64,000 nt of DNA from Circinella umbellata (Eukaryota > Mucoromycota > Mucoromycetes > Mucorales > Lichtheimiaceae), in assembly GCA_025093555.1 (NCBI GenBank), contig JAIWNF010000003.1, positions 744,001 through 808,000 of the forward strand. Reading direction: 5' to 3'. Positions 38,675 to 49,610 of this stretch are shown one piece after another; position 1 is the stretch's first letter, and the number at the start of each line of letters is the position of its first letter. Made by a program: the position numbers and the translations under genes. The notes under the pieces were generated by a model. It ran no database searches. It saw only the letters and a list, made by a program, of their open reading frames with translations, and had not been told where the DNA came from.

Positions 38675-39186
38675 AGACTATTTCTTTTTTATTTGGTTCT
38701 CTTTGATCTTGTGCATTAGAAGCAGCTACAGCCTCTGCATTGTGGCCGCAGTGTAATGGTGGCAAAGTAAGCGAATTTGAATTCAATTCGTCAAAATTTA
38801 ATTGTGGGCCAAGCATTTTATGGCGCTTCATAAGAACTGATGATCCGTTATCATCATCGTCTGTTTCAATGTCGCGCCTTTTTTCCGCTTTCGATAACGC
38901 TGAACAGGTTCCTTTATGTTTCTTTTTTAGGTGATCGTTGAATGACCTGGAAGTAGAAAGTCTGCTGGGACAATCAGGGCAGCTGAATTTACCGTCGATT
39001 CTTTCAACAATGCTTGTCTCTAAAAAAAGAAAAAAGTGAGCACAATGTCTTCTTGTTGAAGGAACTTCAGTTCTTACTTTTGTCTATGGTCACTTGTAAA
39101 GTATCCACATGGACATCATAACCATGGTTATATAGTTTTGTTGGGGAAGGAAACTCTTTTTCGCAAATGCGGCAAAGGTGTGCCAT
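38529..39186 (-). CDS. Two-finger C2H2 protein B (right palindrome arm)
   Basis: Exons 39186-39078 and 39019-38529 give 199 residues. The first half, both C2H2 fingers and the intron are the same as in protein A. From residue about 103 (SSVLMKRHK) the sequence departs, then realigns loosely with A: IGNWKPIALSSECGKTYYML, LASPEAFEHLL, PTGLWKPPSPN and stop. The shared pattern is IG..(K/E)PI.L.S..GK.Y..LAS.E....L...PTG.W..P, so this is a second member of the same family with a diverged C-terminal module. Its clean stop just past the PTG.W motif suggests it shows the original end of the family better than A does. Confidence 0.65.
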
Positions 39187-39199
39187 TGTTTGCTCTTGG

Positions 39200-39290
39200 T
39201 GAGAGAAAAAAAAATTGAGAGAAAAAACTGAGAGAAAAAACTGAGAGAAAAACTGAGAGAAAAACTGAGAGAAAAAACTGAGAGAAAAGT
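39200..39290. repeat. CTGAGAGAAAAAA short tandem repeat, right arm (about six units)
   Basis: Inverted counterpart of the left-arm leader repeat, with about three more units; this accounts for the arm-length difference. Confidence 0.85.
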
Positions 39291-39486
39291 TTTTGAGACA
39301 GTATGCAATTGTGTCATGTTCATGTCTCCTGAAAAGTTCGCAATTCCACTGAAAATGAAATTGGTCCAATAAAAGTTTTCTCATAATGTTTTGCACTCGT
39401 CTCAATTGTTGGTCGTGCCCACAACAATACGCCCGTTGGCGAAGAGAAGTCTGAAAATATGGCATAAATTGAGAGTGGGAAGCACA

Positions 39487-39661
39487 GTAAGTGACCATTT
39501 GAGGCTTTAAAAAGTGACCATTTGGTTTTGAAAAAGGTGACCAATTGAGACTCAAAAAAGTGATCCGTTGAGTTTCAAAAAAGTGTCCAATTGGGTCTCA
39601 CAAAAGTGTCCAATTGAAATTTGAAAAGCGACCAGGTTTTTCAAAAAAGTGACCAATTGAC
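39487..39661. repeat. Tandem array of about eight TCAAAAAAGTGACC units, right arm
   Basis: Inverted copy of the array at 37381-37555; I see no base difference between the two. Confidence 0.85.
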
Positions 39662-39680
39662 GGTGGAAAGACAGTATTTT

Positions 39681-40606
39681 ATTATGGTGTTCTTTTGAGT
39701 TACGTTGTACAAGAACGGTATGCTTTATGATCGACCACTTTTTGACATTGTTTTATTATAAAAAAGGATGATCAGTTTCTTTTCTTGAATTCATATTACG
39801 GTAACTGGAGTTATGGCCCATGGTTTTAGTATTGCTTTATTTATTTGGTAAACTGTATTATAAAAGCTAATGATATTTACAGAAACGTTTATATAAACAA
39901 TACAACATACACGAGGTCAAATACTGCGCCTGACGATTTCTCTAATAATTAATACTTCTTTTAGTACACGCTCTTACGAATAAAATAATAGCTAAAGACT
40001 TATTTTATCAAACCTACAGTTTTTTTTATGATAACAAATGCAGAACTTGTCTCAAAACAAAAAAAGAAATGCCAAGAAAGAAAGAATTTTTGTAGGAAGG
40101 TAACCGATCAGCTTTGCAAATTAATAAAAAAAAGATATTTATAATAACAATTTAAGCACATTTTCAAGAACCATTTTTATTATTACCATGGTTACCATAG
40201 CTACCATGGAAACACAAAAGATTTTTTTTTTGTTGGAAGAAAAAAATAGGATACTGTAAAAAAAAATTCCTTCTTCCCGAGGATTCTCTTAATCGAAATT
40301 ACACTAATTATGGTAAATTGATATACACACGAAAAGAAACAGCGCCGCTTTCTTGGCGGTGTTTCTATGATTGTTAGTGTGTAGCTTATATTTTTTAATC
40401 CCTTCTCCCCTTTTTAAAAAAAAGACAAAAGTTTCTTTCCTTTCCCTCTCTTCCTCTCACGCACTCTCCACCCCCTCTTCTCATTCAATCTTTTTTTTTT
40501 ATTTGCGTTAGGTGAAATCCTAACGTACTATATATTTTGTCTTCTTTTTTCATTGTTGTTTTTTTATTTGCATTTTTAATATCGTTTTATATCATAATCC
40601 AAAAAA
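39681..40606. other. Intergenic region right of the palindrome
   Basis: AT-rich with poly-A/T tracts and, from about 40385, long pyrimidine-rich stretches (CCTTTCCCTCTCTTCCTCTC) typical of a strong fungal promoter leader for the transporter gene. No coding signal. Confidence 0.55.
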
Positions 40607-42261
40607 ATGTCGGACACGAAAGGAGAATATCGAGTTGCTATTAACGATTCTGCACCAGGCGATGGAAAAACTTCTCCATCACCATCCATCGTTGCTCCTT
40701 CTATTTTCACATTGTCTCCCGGTGCTCGTGCTGCTCTTCCTATTGCCAGTTATTGCTGTGCAAGTATCTTGATGACAGTTACAAATAAATATGTAGTGAG
40801 CGGGTACGGATTCAACATGAATTTTTTATTATTAACAGTTCAAGTAAGTTATTATTGTCAGTTATTATTTTAAGGAGGGAGGGTACTATCTCTGTATTTT
40901 TGTATCTGTGTAATGCTATTATTACACTTAATATAACTTTTAAAAACTATATATGTGATATTATCTATTATATATATAAAACAATAACAATAACAACACA
41001 CTTATTTATGAATTGTTTTCAAATATTTTTTTCAGAATGTTGTTACAGTGCTGTTACTTCAAACTTTTAAATTCCTTAATCTGATCAAATTCCGAGATTT
41101 CGATAAAGATGAAGCACGCAAGTGGTTTCCTATTGCGGGGGCACTTGTAACAATGATCTACACGGGCTCGAAATCGTTACAATATCTGCGAATTCCGATA
41201 TATACAATTTTTAAAAATTTGACAATTATTTTGATTGCATATGGCGAAGTGCTTTGGTTTGGTGGAAGTGTTACTCGATTAATGTTGATTGCTTTTTCTT
41301 TAATGGTAAACTTTTTTTTTTAATTTTCTGATATAAGAAAAGAAGAATTGAGGATGGAAAAATTGAATGAGAGAAAAAGAGAGAGGGAAAGAGGTAGTAT
41401 GTGTGTGTGTAAGATGAATCGGGTGATAACATGTAAGAGGACGGACACACTATAAAAAGAGAAAGGAAGGGAATAGGACTAATAGTACATAAATAATAGG
41501 TATTTTCTTCTATCATTGCTGGTTGGGCAGATGTATCCGAAACGCTTTCTGAAATCGTTACCATGGATAGCACATTTCTTGGATACTTTTGGATGGCCAC
41601 TAACTGTTTCTCATCTGCAGCATTTGTGCTATATATGCGTAAACGTATCAAGATGACCAATTTCAAGGATTTCGACACTGTGTATTATAACAATTTATTA
41701 TCTATTCCTATCTTGTTTATTCCATCCTTAATTTTTGAAGATTGGAGTGCTGAAAACTTTGCTAGAACTTTGTAAGTAATAGGAGGGAGAGATATAAAAG
41801 GATGAGAGCTAATAATGCATCTGAATATTGCTAAACTGTAGCCCTGTGGAAGTACGTTCGCAAATGATTTATGCCATGATCTTTTCTGGTGTATCAGCTT
41901 TTGCTATGTCTTATGCATCCGCGTGGTGTGTACGCTCTACTTCATCAACAACATATTCCATGGTCGGTGCTTTGAACAAGTTGCCAATTGCAGCTTCTGG
42001 TATTTTATTTTTTGGAGACCCTGCCACCTTCGCTAATGTTACCGCAATTTTCATTGGTAAGTATCATAATCAGACGGATGACGAAGACTATGTATATGTA
42101 TTAACATGTGGGAATATTTAATAGGATTTGTCGCCGGTCTTGTTTATTCATATGCAAAAACAATCGGTGCCAAACCAGCTAATAACCAACCCCAAAGTAT
42201 TCCCATGTCTGCCTCAAGCCAAAGTGCAGCTGACGCAGCAAAAGCCAACGGGAAATTGTAA
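40607..42261 (+). CDS. VRG4: Golgi GDP-mannose transporter
   Basis: Brings GDP-mannose into the Golgi for mannan and glycoprotein mannosylation, in exchange for GMP. Five exons: 40607-40843, 41036-41305, 41500-41771, 41842-42056, 42125-42261; 376 residues. A cytosolic N-terminus of about 45 residues precedes the first helix ([20 protein letters not shown]). The family signature GALNKLPIA, which binds the nucleotide-sugar, lies in exon 4; [13 protein letters not shown], the other substrate-binding element of Vrg4/Gonst proteins, lies in exon 2. About ten helices can be counted, ending in a polar tail. Pyrimidine-rich promoter sequence lies upstream. Confidence 0.95.
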
Positions 42262-42436
42262 ATTGTAGAGAAATTCCAAAAAATAATAATTATAAAATAA
42301 AATAAAAACGATAACCACCCTCAACAACAACACACAGAAGCATTTCAATAATAATAGTAATAATATTAATGATTTAAAATAAAGTATAGTAAACTACAGA
42401 CAGATATATAAATATATTTAAAAAAAAGAACATGTC

Positions 42437-43309
42437 TTATTTTTTTATAGATGGTATAAAGGAAAAACAGTGTGAAAGAAGTTGTCGAACCCATTGAACA
42501 AATAACTGTGGATGGTGCAATCCTATCATAAAAGGTGATAATTTAACTTGATGTGGTCTACTTATTTTTGATAATCGATAACCTTGAATAGCTTGTTCTC
42601 TTGGTAAAACATTTAGGATGTCAGATATTATATGATCATTCAGTTGATCACTTGTTCGCCAAATTAAAACTTCTTCATCATCATCTGGTCCTTGTTGTTG
42701 TATCGATATCGCAACACTGTCTCCTTCTTGATTCTGTTGTTGCTTAGAAACTAGTTGAAATCCTAACACACCTTGTAATAATCGAACATATTCCACCATT
42801 ACATCCCTCCCATTTTGCGTCAAAACATATTCATAGCAATCCCATTCAGCCAATTGATACTTGAATAGCTGATATCGCAAAAGACCGACGAGCCCTCGCT
42901 TAAATGGAATAGTACCAACATCGTTGGCGAAACGTTGAGCGAATTCCTTGACCAATGCAAGTCGTTGTTGGTCATTAATACCAGCTAGTGGTTGAACTTG
43001 TTTCAGTGTGTCTTTAAGTTGTTGTCTCAACTCGCGTTGCCGTTCTCCATGCCATGCTACACGCGCATTGCGTTTTATTTCAAGAAACGACGACCATTGA
43101 TCACCGTGCAAAATGTATTCATTGTCATTTTCTTGTTGAACGAATCCTAATTGGTCGAGTAAGGAACGTTCGGTTTCATTTAAAGACGAACCAATCACTA
43201 AAAAACCATTAGGCGTTAGTCGACCACAACTATCAAGAAATAAAATCAGATGGTTGGCTTCTTGATCACCATTAAACCCCTTGATACAAAGGTTTTCCCA
43301 AATATCCAT
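42437..43309 (-). CDS. Hypothetical protein, single exon
   Basis: An uninterrupted 290-codon frame, rare in this intron-rich window, starting MDIWENLCIKGFNGDQEANH and ending HCFSFIPSIKK. No signal peptide, clear membrane helix or known catalytic motif. The middle (ARVAWHGERQRELRQQLKDT) is probably helical, and there is a Gln-rich insert (SKQQQNQEGD). Several WxxF/LxxL-like hydrophobic patterns suggest an all-helical or winged-helix-like fold, but I cannot place it. Its stop is about 175 bases from that of the convergent GDP-mannose transporter. Confidence 0.72.
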   Translation of the reverse strand: MDIWENLCIKGFNGDQEANHLILFLDSCGRLTPNGFLVIGSSLNETERSLLDQLGFVQQENDNEYILHGDQWSSFLEIKRNARVAWHGERQRELRQQLKDTLKQVQPLAGINDQQRLALVKEFAQRFANDVGTIPFKRGLVGLLRYQLFKYQLAEWDCYEYVLTQNGRDVMVEYVRLLQGVLGFQLVSKQQQNQEGDSVAISIQQQGPDDDEEVLIWRTSDQLNDHIISDILNVLPREQAIQGYRLSKISRPHQVKLSPFMIGLHHPQLFVQWVRQLLSHCFSFIPSIKK

Positions 43310-43510
43310 GTGATAATATATATTTTTATTATAAAAAAGAATGGGGAAGAAGTGGGGAATTTTTAGGACGAGAAAGGGGCAGAGAAAAAAAAGGAACGTA
43401 TAAAAGAGAGAAAAATATTTATTATTCTATTGAAGTATTAATTGTTTCATATGATAATGGAATAAATATATTAAAGTTATACAAAAAAAAGTAAAAAGTG
43501 TAGATATTTA

Positions 43511-46262
43511 TTAATGACCTCTGGTTCTTATTTTTTGTTTAACACGGCTTAATTGCGAATCCACTTTATCCAGTTGGTCTTCGAGTTGTTCTTTTTGCCT
43601 CCGAGACTGCCTTGATCCGCCTGATATAGGAATTTTGGAATATTGCAGTAATATCTGTTATTATTACCATGTTATTATTAGTATGAGAATGCTTGAGCTT
43701 AAAAATAAGCATATGTATACCGCTTATTTCCTTATATTTACCTGCTCCTTTTCTTGTGTTAAATCACGAAGCTCACGATCCAATACATCACTATCAATTT
43801 TTGATACCGTTGTGGATGGTTTTTTTAACAACGACATCTGTGAGTTCGCACTAACACTACTAGCATTTGTGCTATCAAATTTCGCTAAAGTACCACTGCA
43901 TTTACTGCATAAAATTTCGATTAATTAGTTTGCATATAACTTGTCATTATTCATCTTCATAGTAAATTATGTATATGTATGTATATATATACCGAGATGC
44001 TATTTGTGATGAGGATAATCTTTCTCCCATCTGTTGTTCTCGTTGTTGTTCAGAGTTTCTTTTTTCTGTAGCTGTAGTATCAATAATTATCGATTTAGAA
44101 GATGATAGGCTACTAGTTGCTGCTACTGCAGTGGTGGTCTTGACAAGCTGCTTCATGGCAAACTTTAAAGCCTGAACTTGGTCTTCTGCTTTTCCTAACT
44201 GTGACTATATATGAATGTATGTATGACCAATTTGCATACAAAGTAGCATGTTATAAATCTATTAGATGATATTATTCAACATGAAGTTAAAGAAAATACT
44301 TACAGAAAGATGATCAATTTTTTCATCTTTTTGCCGAAGTTGTTCTTCATATGTATTTCTATCCTTATCCACTTGTAGTCGGAAATCCTATTATGTGTAT
44401 ATATGCATATGCGTAAATATAGTATGTATGAGTGTAAGAAATGCCGTTATTGAATGTTGCTGCATACGAGTATATCCTGCAAAAAAAAATACGTCAATTT
44501 TTGATCACATACATTTAATTCCTGTTTACATTTATTTGCTTCTAAAGATTTTTCCCTATATCCATAATACGTAAAAATGTTAATACCATGAAAAAAGAGC
44601 TATATATACTCAAATAGAAAGAAGTTTTACATAATATCATACCTAGAATCATCCGATGCAATTTTGACTTTTTTCAATAGTATTGATATATCCATTTCTT
44701 TGTGCTTTACATTCATCTATGAAATATATAATAAATTGTATACCAGGAAATATCCGGAAGATTAGATATGATATATAAAAAAAGTTCCTCACGTTTTTAT
44801 TTTAGAAGAAGAAAAATAGTACAATTTACCTTTTCTAAATCCAGTCGTTGAGAGAGCGAGGACTTTTCTTCCGTTAGCTTTTCAACAATTCGTCCAAAAT
44901 AATCTAGGTCTTTTGTTGTTGCTATAACAATATTATTATTATTATTATTATAGTAACGTATATATAATGGTACTACGCATTATTTTCTTGCTCAGATACA
45001 AACACCATATTTCTATTGCTAGCGTAAATCCAATAATAACTAAAAATGTGATAATATAATACTATTTCTTTACCTTCTTTTTGGTTCTGCAAAGCGGCTA
45101 CATTCTTTTTTTCCTTTTCAAGTTCCTCACGCAAAACCCTTGCTTCGTCCTGTGTTACCATGTTAGGCGATCCTTTTTCAGCTTTTTCTTTTTTTTCTTT
45201 TTCGTCTTCGATGATACTACTGCTTTTATTATTGTCTAATGTTACCGAGCATGATGATACAGAGGAATGTAGTACTGATGATGCCGACGAATTATTGTGG
45301 TCAATATCACTGACAGCGTTCGTTCTTTGAAAAGATCGGGAAATGCTAAAAGAACCATTCACAATGTGCCATGGTTCTTCTTCTTGTTCCTGTTGATGGC
45401 CCATTTCTACTTCACTAGCTGGAGGCTCGTAGCTACTAAGATTATTTTTAGAACAAGTATCATTATATTCACTATGATCTAGATTTTGTTGTTGATTCTG
45501 TAATGAGAAACGCTCTTGTTGTTCCGGCCGTGACAAAGATGTATTATCTGTATTTTCTTGGTCGTCTGTCGGTGTAACCATTAAATCAGCTGATATTTGA
45601 TGCTGTGACATAACAATGCAACTTTTTCTTTTGTATATTTCATCATGATCATGTTTAACAGATGTGTTCAAGAAAAATGCACTATATGTATCAAATTGAA
45701 ATAAATAGAAAGAATATATGGTTAATATGTACCGTAACCTGTGTAAAGAGTAACTAGGGGTCGATAACGAGCTATTTGAACGTCAAGGGGAAAGAAGAAC
45801 AAGGGAGGTAAACAAGAATAAGAATTGGAGGGAAAGATAGACACAATAAAAAAGTACCTTAACCGTTTGTTGACGTAACGACCTTGTCCTTGTCTATTAC
45901 CAAGATACAATCGTCGATGAAATTGGTCCTCTTGTAATTGCTGCGATTGTTGTTCAGACGATTCTTCATACTGTCCTTTTTTTCTTTCTAATTTGGTTTT
46001 GTTTTATATATAGATAATATAATAATAAAGTTAGAGTTGACGAACAACAAAAATATTTTATAGAAAAATGGTAATATTATTTATATATAGTCACATCATG
46101 GGATAGATTAATACCACTATTAATATTAGGGCTGTTAAATGACGAACGAATGCTATTGTTAAAACTGAATAATTTCCAGAATTTAGGTATGGTTTTTGAA
46201 GATGATAATTTATTTGTGATTGGTTTATTTAGCTGTCCATTATCGGAAAGATTTTGTTGCAT
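43511..46262 (-). CDS. Coiled-coil protein of unknown function
   Basis: Ten exons fit in frame: 46262-46118, 45987-45858, 45681-45074, 44921-44830, 44716-44643, 44555-44513, 44387-44304, 44204-43993, 43895-43742, 43606-43511; 545 residues. The N-terminal half is polar and Ser/Gln-rich (low complexity). From about residue 265 heptad-rich segments follow: DEARVLREELEKEKKNVAAL, LTEEKSSLSQRLDLEKMNVK, FRLQVDKDRNTYEEQLRQKD and a C-terminal QLEDQLDKVDSQLSRVKQKI. Golgins and cytoskeletal tethers look like this, but no specific anchor domain is visible. The first donor (GTGGTA) is weak, so the N-terminus is uncertain; the last acceptor (CAAGGCAG) was chosen because it keeps the coiled coil open. Confidence 0.65.
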
Positions 46263-46874
46263 GATTATACGTAATAATAAATATAAATATATAAAAAAGA
46301 GAGAGAATGAAAAAGAATTTAATAAAAAATATAAATTGATGGGATCGAAAGATAAAATAAAAAAAAACAGAGGAACAGATAACAATAAGTTATGAGCGAA
46401 GAGATAAAAGAAATAGAGAGAAGAGAGAATGACTTTGGTTTATAGGTACAATGTATCAAAATAGATAGTGTATAAAATAAAAATAATACAAAGAGGGAGG
46501 AAGGGAAATAATTCCAGGAGTTGAAATATAAGAAGAAATTTAACAACGTGAACAAAGAGTGATTAATAAATCACGATAGTCCTGTACAGCGTGGGTATTT
46601 CTCTTTTTTTAACAAATTCAATATTCATGTCAAAAACTTGTATTATTATTATAATATATACATTTTATAATCTTTAACTTTTATATCAGGGTGATCAATG
46701 TTGTTGCTTGTTTTTCTTTTCTTTTCTGCTTCATTGTTGTTACTTAATTATACTAGCGTTTATATAACAAAATTGGAATAAAGGAGAAAAACGCCAAACA
46801 AAATAATAAATAACTAGACCGCATGTTGAATAGACAAATACCTTGATTTTGTAAATACTTAGTAAAGTGGTAAA
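46263..46874. other. Intergenic region, no gene seen
   Basis: AT-rich spacer between the coiled-coil gene promoter and the 3' end of the fucosyltransferase relic. Nothing coding is supported. Confidence 0.5.
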
Positions 46875-47478
46875 CGTTTTTTTTTAATCCATGGTCGAAT
46901 AAATTTATTTAACATGGCTGGTTTCCAATTAGGTATATAAGGTAGACCTTTATGAACATTACCCCATTTACCAGGTGCTTAGCATGATAATTCTGTGCGT
47001 GAGTATTCTCCTGGTAAGTTATTTAGAGCAATATAGGAGAAATCATGACGAGCACGCCACCACTGAGCCACACCTCGACATACATTACATCAACTTGTTT
47101 GCTCATGATCTAACTCCCGACTACTCCAATTTCCATAAAAATACTGGATCTAGATGGCCATGTAATGAACAATTGTCATCAATATTCGTACGATATTAGA
47201 AACATTCTAGGCAAGTGGGCAAGAAAGTTAATATAGTCAGGAAGTTCCCTTGAATCTGGATACGCATCCATTCGAATGGCTGCTTGTGGCGTGAGTATAA
47301 ATGCTTCATAATGTTCTGGTCCATCCACAATTGGAACTGTAGATGCAGATATCGTATCAAACAGCTTTCTGTCACTTTTTTTGTCGACAAAATACATTAT
47401 TATTATCGCGATTTCCAGAGTTCTGGATTTGTTATATCTAATTATTGCACAACCCTTCTTTCTATACTAGGTATATAA

Positions 47479-47519
<41 letters not shown>

Positions 47520-48185
47520 CTTTTACCATAATCATAATAGTTACGTAGCATTTTCTATGGCAAGATAAAACTTGTTTTGTTTCATCAATTGAGACTGTGG
47601 CATATGTTTTGGAAAATTCTTATTTCTAAGAGGACATTTACCATGAGATATCTACCTTAATATACTTCATCAACTCCTTGATATAATGCTGACATCCATT
47701 ACATGTATTTGCATTACATATAAACGCACTCTATAGAATCGGAGTATCATCTGTTTTTACGACAGTCAAATCATTGAGTATAATGGGTATTGCCATTGGG
47801 ATTATCATATGTGATGAATAGTATGGAAAAACAAATCAATGTAAGTTGTATGACCCAAGATGATCGAAGGTACTACGGATTATTTCATTGTGCCAATGGA
47901 TGTTTAAATCCATAGGTGATTCCATAAGTATACAATGCGTGGTGGTCCTTTCATGCAGATAGGTTTATCTACGACTTTATAATCTGGTGCATGGAATAAA
48001 ACTGCTGCTTCTGCTGTTGTAATAGTTCCATCCTCGTCGTTTGAAACTTTATTCCAATTACCGGTACCAGTACAGCAAGATTTTTTCTCATCTGAAAATA
48101 TAATGGGAAGGTCCTTTAGTTTTTGACATGGTACTTTAAAGTCGGTACCTGAACATGCTTATATAACAACATATGTGTTAGTTTA
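46875..48185 (-). pseudogene. Alpha-1,3-fucosyltransferase (GT10) pseudogene
   Basis: Minus-strand pieces appear in the order expected for GT10. N-terminal part: CCTGTGNWNKVSNDEDGTIT, then AVLFHAPDYKVVDK and PRIVY. Next LMESPMDLNIHW, ICNANTCNGC and YIKELMKYIKVD. Then LMKQNKFYLAIENA, and KLFDTISASTVPIVDGPEHY with PDSRELPDYINFL. The cysteine tail CNVCRGVAQWWRARHD comes last. Breaks include a frame shift between PRIVY and MESP (near 47930), a TGA after GSYNLH, a TAG in the NANTC region, a stop after the SYEY residues, and a TAA after TELSC. Some gaps could once have been introns, but not the frame shift or the in-piece stops. GT10 enzymes move fucose from GDP-fucose to GlcNAc in the Golgi. Confidence 0.82.
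47476..47520. repeat. (AT)n(TG)n microsatellite
   Basis: An AT run passes directly into about 11 TG units, inside the fucosyltransferase relic. Confidence 0.9.
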
Positions 48186-48465
48186 TACTTTTGTCATTTT
48201 ATTTTATATGTAGACTGGTTTTTCAAGCTAGTTTTTTTTTTACTATCATTACTTTTTACTTTTGTGAAAGCCTACCTAAAATACTTTTGACCAATGAATA
48301 ATGCGTATAGGTGGAATGTCAACCATTTTATAATAACAACAAATAACAATACAATAGAAAGAAAGGCGGGAGATGAAAGAACAATAAACGTTTATAAATA
48401 AATAAATGAATAAATTGGTATATAGAGATAGTAACATACAGTTTATAGTTACGAAAAAAAAAACT

Positions 48466-49610
48466 CTAATCTATTTTTTTAGCTGGCTTGATATCAGTTG
48501 TTAATCCTTTATCTTTTTCATTTGATCGAAAAGCTTCTTTTTTAAGACGAGCTGATTCCATCTTCTTTATGTATGCTTCGATACCAATAGCTATGTAACG
48601 AAAATAATAATAAAAAAAAAGGTATAAATTGGTTATTTCTAGTACATACTAACCCAAGATAATATTCTTTTACCGCTTTTTTAATTACCTGTAAATACCA
48701 ATGCGACACCTCCCCATTGGCCCATGCTAAGTTTATGATTGAACCAAAAGACACTCAATAGCATTGTAAACAACTTTCGTGTCACTGTCACTGTAACTAG
48801 TCGCAGACTGCCATATTGTTGAAGCGTATAAAAAATAAAGCACTGACCAACTGCCCCACATAGCCCAAAAAGAAAAACGTCACCAATAACAGATGGATGG
48901 GTTTGACAAAAACGAATTGCTTGACCCAATTCATCATTATATGGATTGAAAACCAAAAATATGGTCATATAAATCGATCCAATAGCATTCATGAAAAACA
49001 TCATATGTTGTCCACTTACAAATTGACCAAAATCATGGAAAATCTGATCTTGTGTTGCATTTGTTAATCCATCAATAACTAAATTAGTTCCCAATAAGAA
49101 TAATCCCCATAATGAATTGGTTGCTGCACCCTTTTTGTTTGATCCCTCCACTGTATGATACAGCATAAACATAGATACACCTGCGGTAATCAACATGACA
49201 CAGACATACTTGTATAATGGGAATTTTCTTCGATAGACAACCAAGTTCATAAGCATTACCGGAATCAGTTTACATGATTTACCCAAGATCATTGTAGGAT
49301 AGTCGATATGTTTGAGTGCTGCATAACCGAAAGGTGAACCAGTACAATTGGTCAATGCAACTTGAGCGTATTTGGTGTAAAGTGCACGTGGTGATGATGT
49401 CAAGTTGAGATGGCGTCCACTGACTTTAATGTAGATGAGTGAAACAACGGCAGCGATCAAGGACTGAATCAGGTTAAGGAATATAAAGTATCGAAATTTT
49501 TCAGGGGCATCGTTATCACCATAAGATGTAGTACTGACACGTTCTTGAACAACACCCCATGTAAGGAAGCAAGCATAGATTCCTGCAACGCAAAATGTGA
49601 AAACTAGCAT
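48466..49610 (-). CDS. HUT1: ER UDP-galactose transporter homologue (SLC35B family)
   Basis: Nucleotide-sugar carrier of the ER; yeast Hut1 is linked to UDP-galactose/UDP-glucose import and ER folding. Two exons, 49610-48689 and 48590-48466; 348 residues. The N-terminus reads CVAGIYACFLTWGVVQERV, then YAALKHIDYPTMILGKSCKL with PVM, ATQDQIFHDFGQFVSGQHMM, LFGLCGAVGQCFIFYTLQQY, and VTRKLFTMLLSVFWFNHKLS, all hallmarks of SLC35B1. About ten helices are visible. The tail is lysine-rich, and KKID at the very end resembles a dilysine ER-retrieval signal (KKxx). The ATG at 49610 is the first in frame; a short upstream exon cannot be excluded because homologues often have a few more residues. Confidence 0.93.

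Larger units (their letters stand above)
37362..39680. repeat. 2.3-kb inverted repeat (palindrome) carrying two convergent genes
   Basis: The left arm (37362-38180) reappears on the opposite strand at 38825-39680. By eye the arms are the same base for base except for the copy number of a short CTCTCAG repeat, which makes the right arm 37 bases longer. Both ends begin AAAATACTGTCTTTCCACCG; weaker similarity (an AACACC core) extends some 12-15 bases outside each end. The inner 640 bases are not an exact palindrome: they hold the diverged 3' halves of two paralogous genes meeting tail to tail. I find no clear target-site duplication and no transposase, so a foldback element is possible but not shown. 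Confidence 0.92.

Noticed and set aside
37362..39680. Palindrome as a typical DNA transposon with terminal inverted repeats
   Set aside because: No transposase motif and no convincing target-site duplication were found; a foldback element remains only a possibility.
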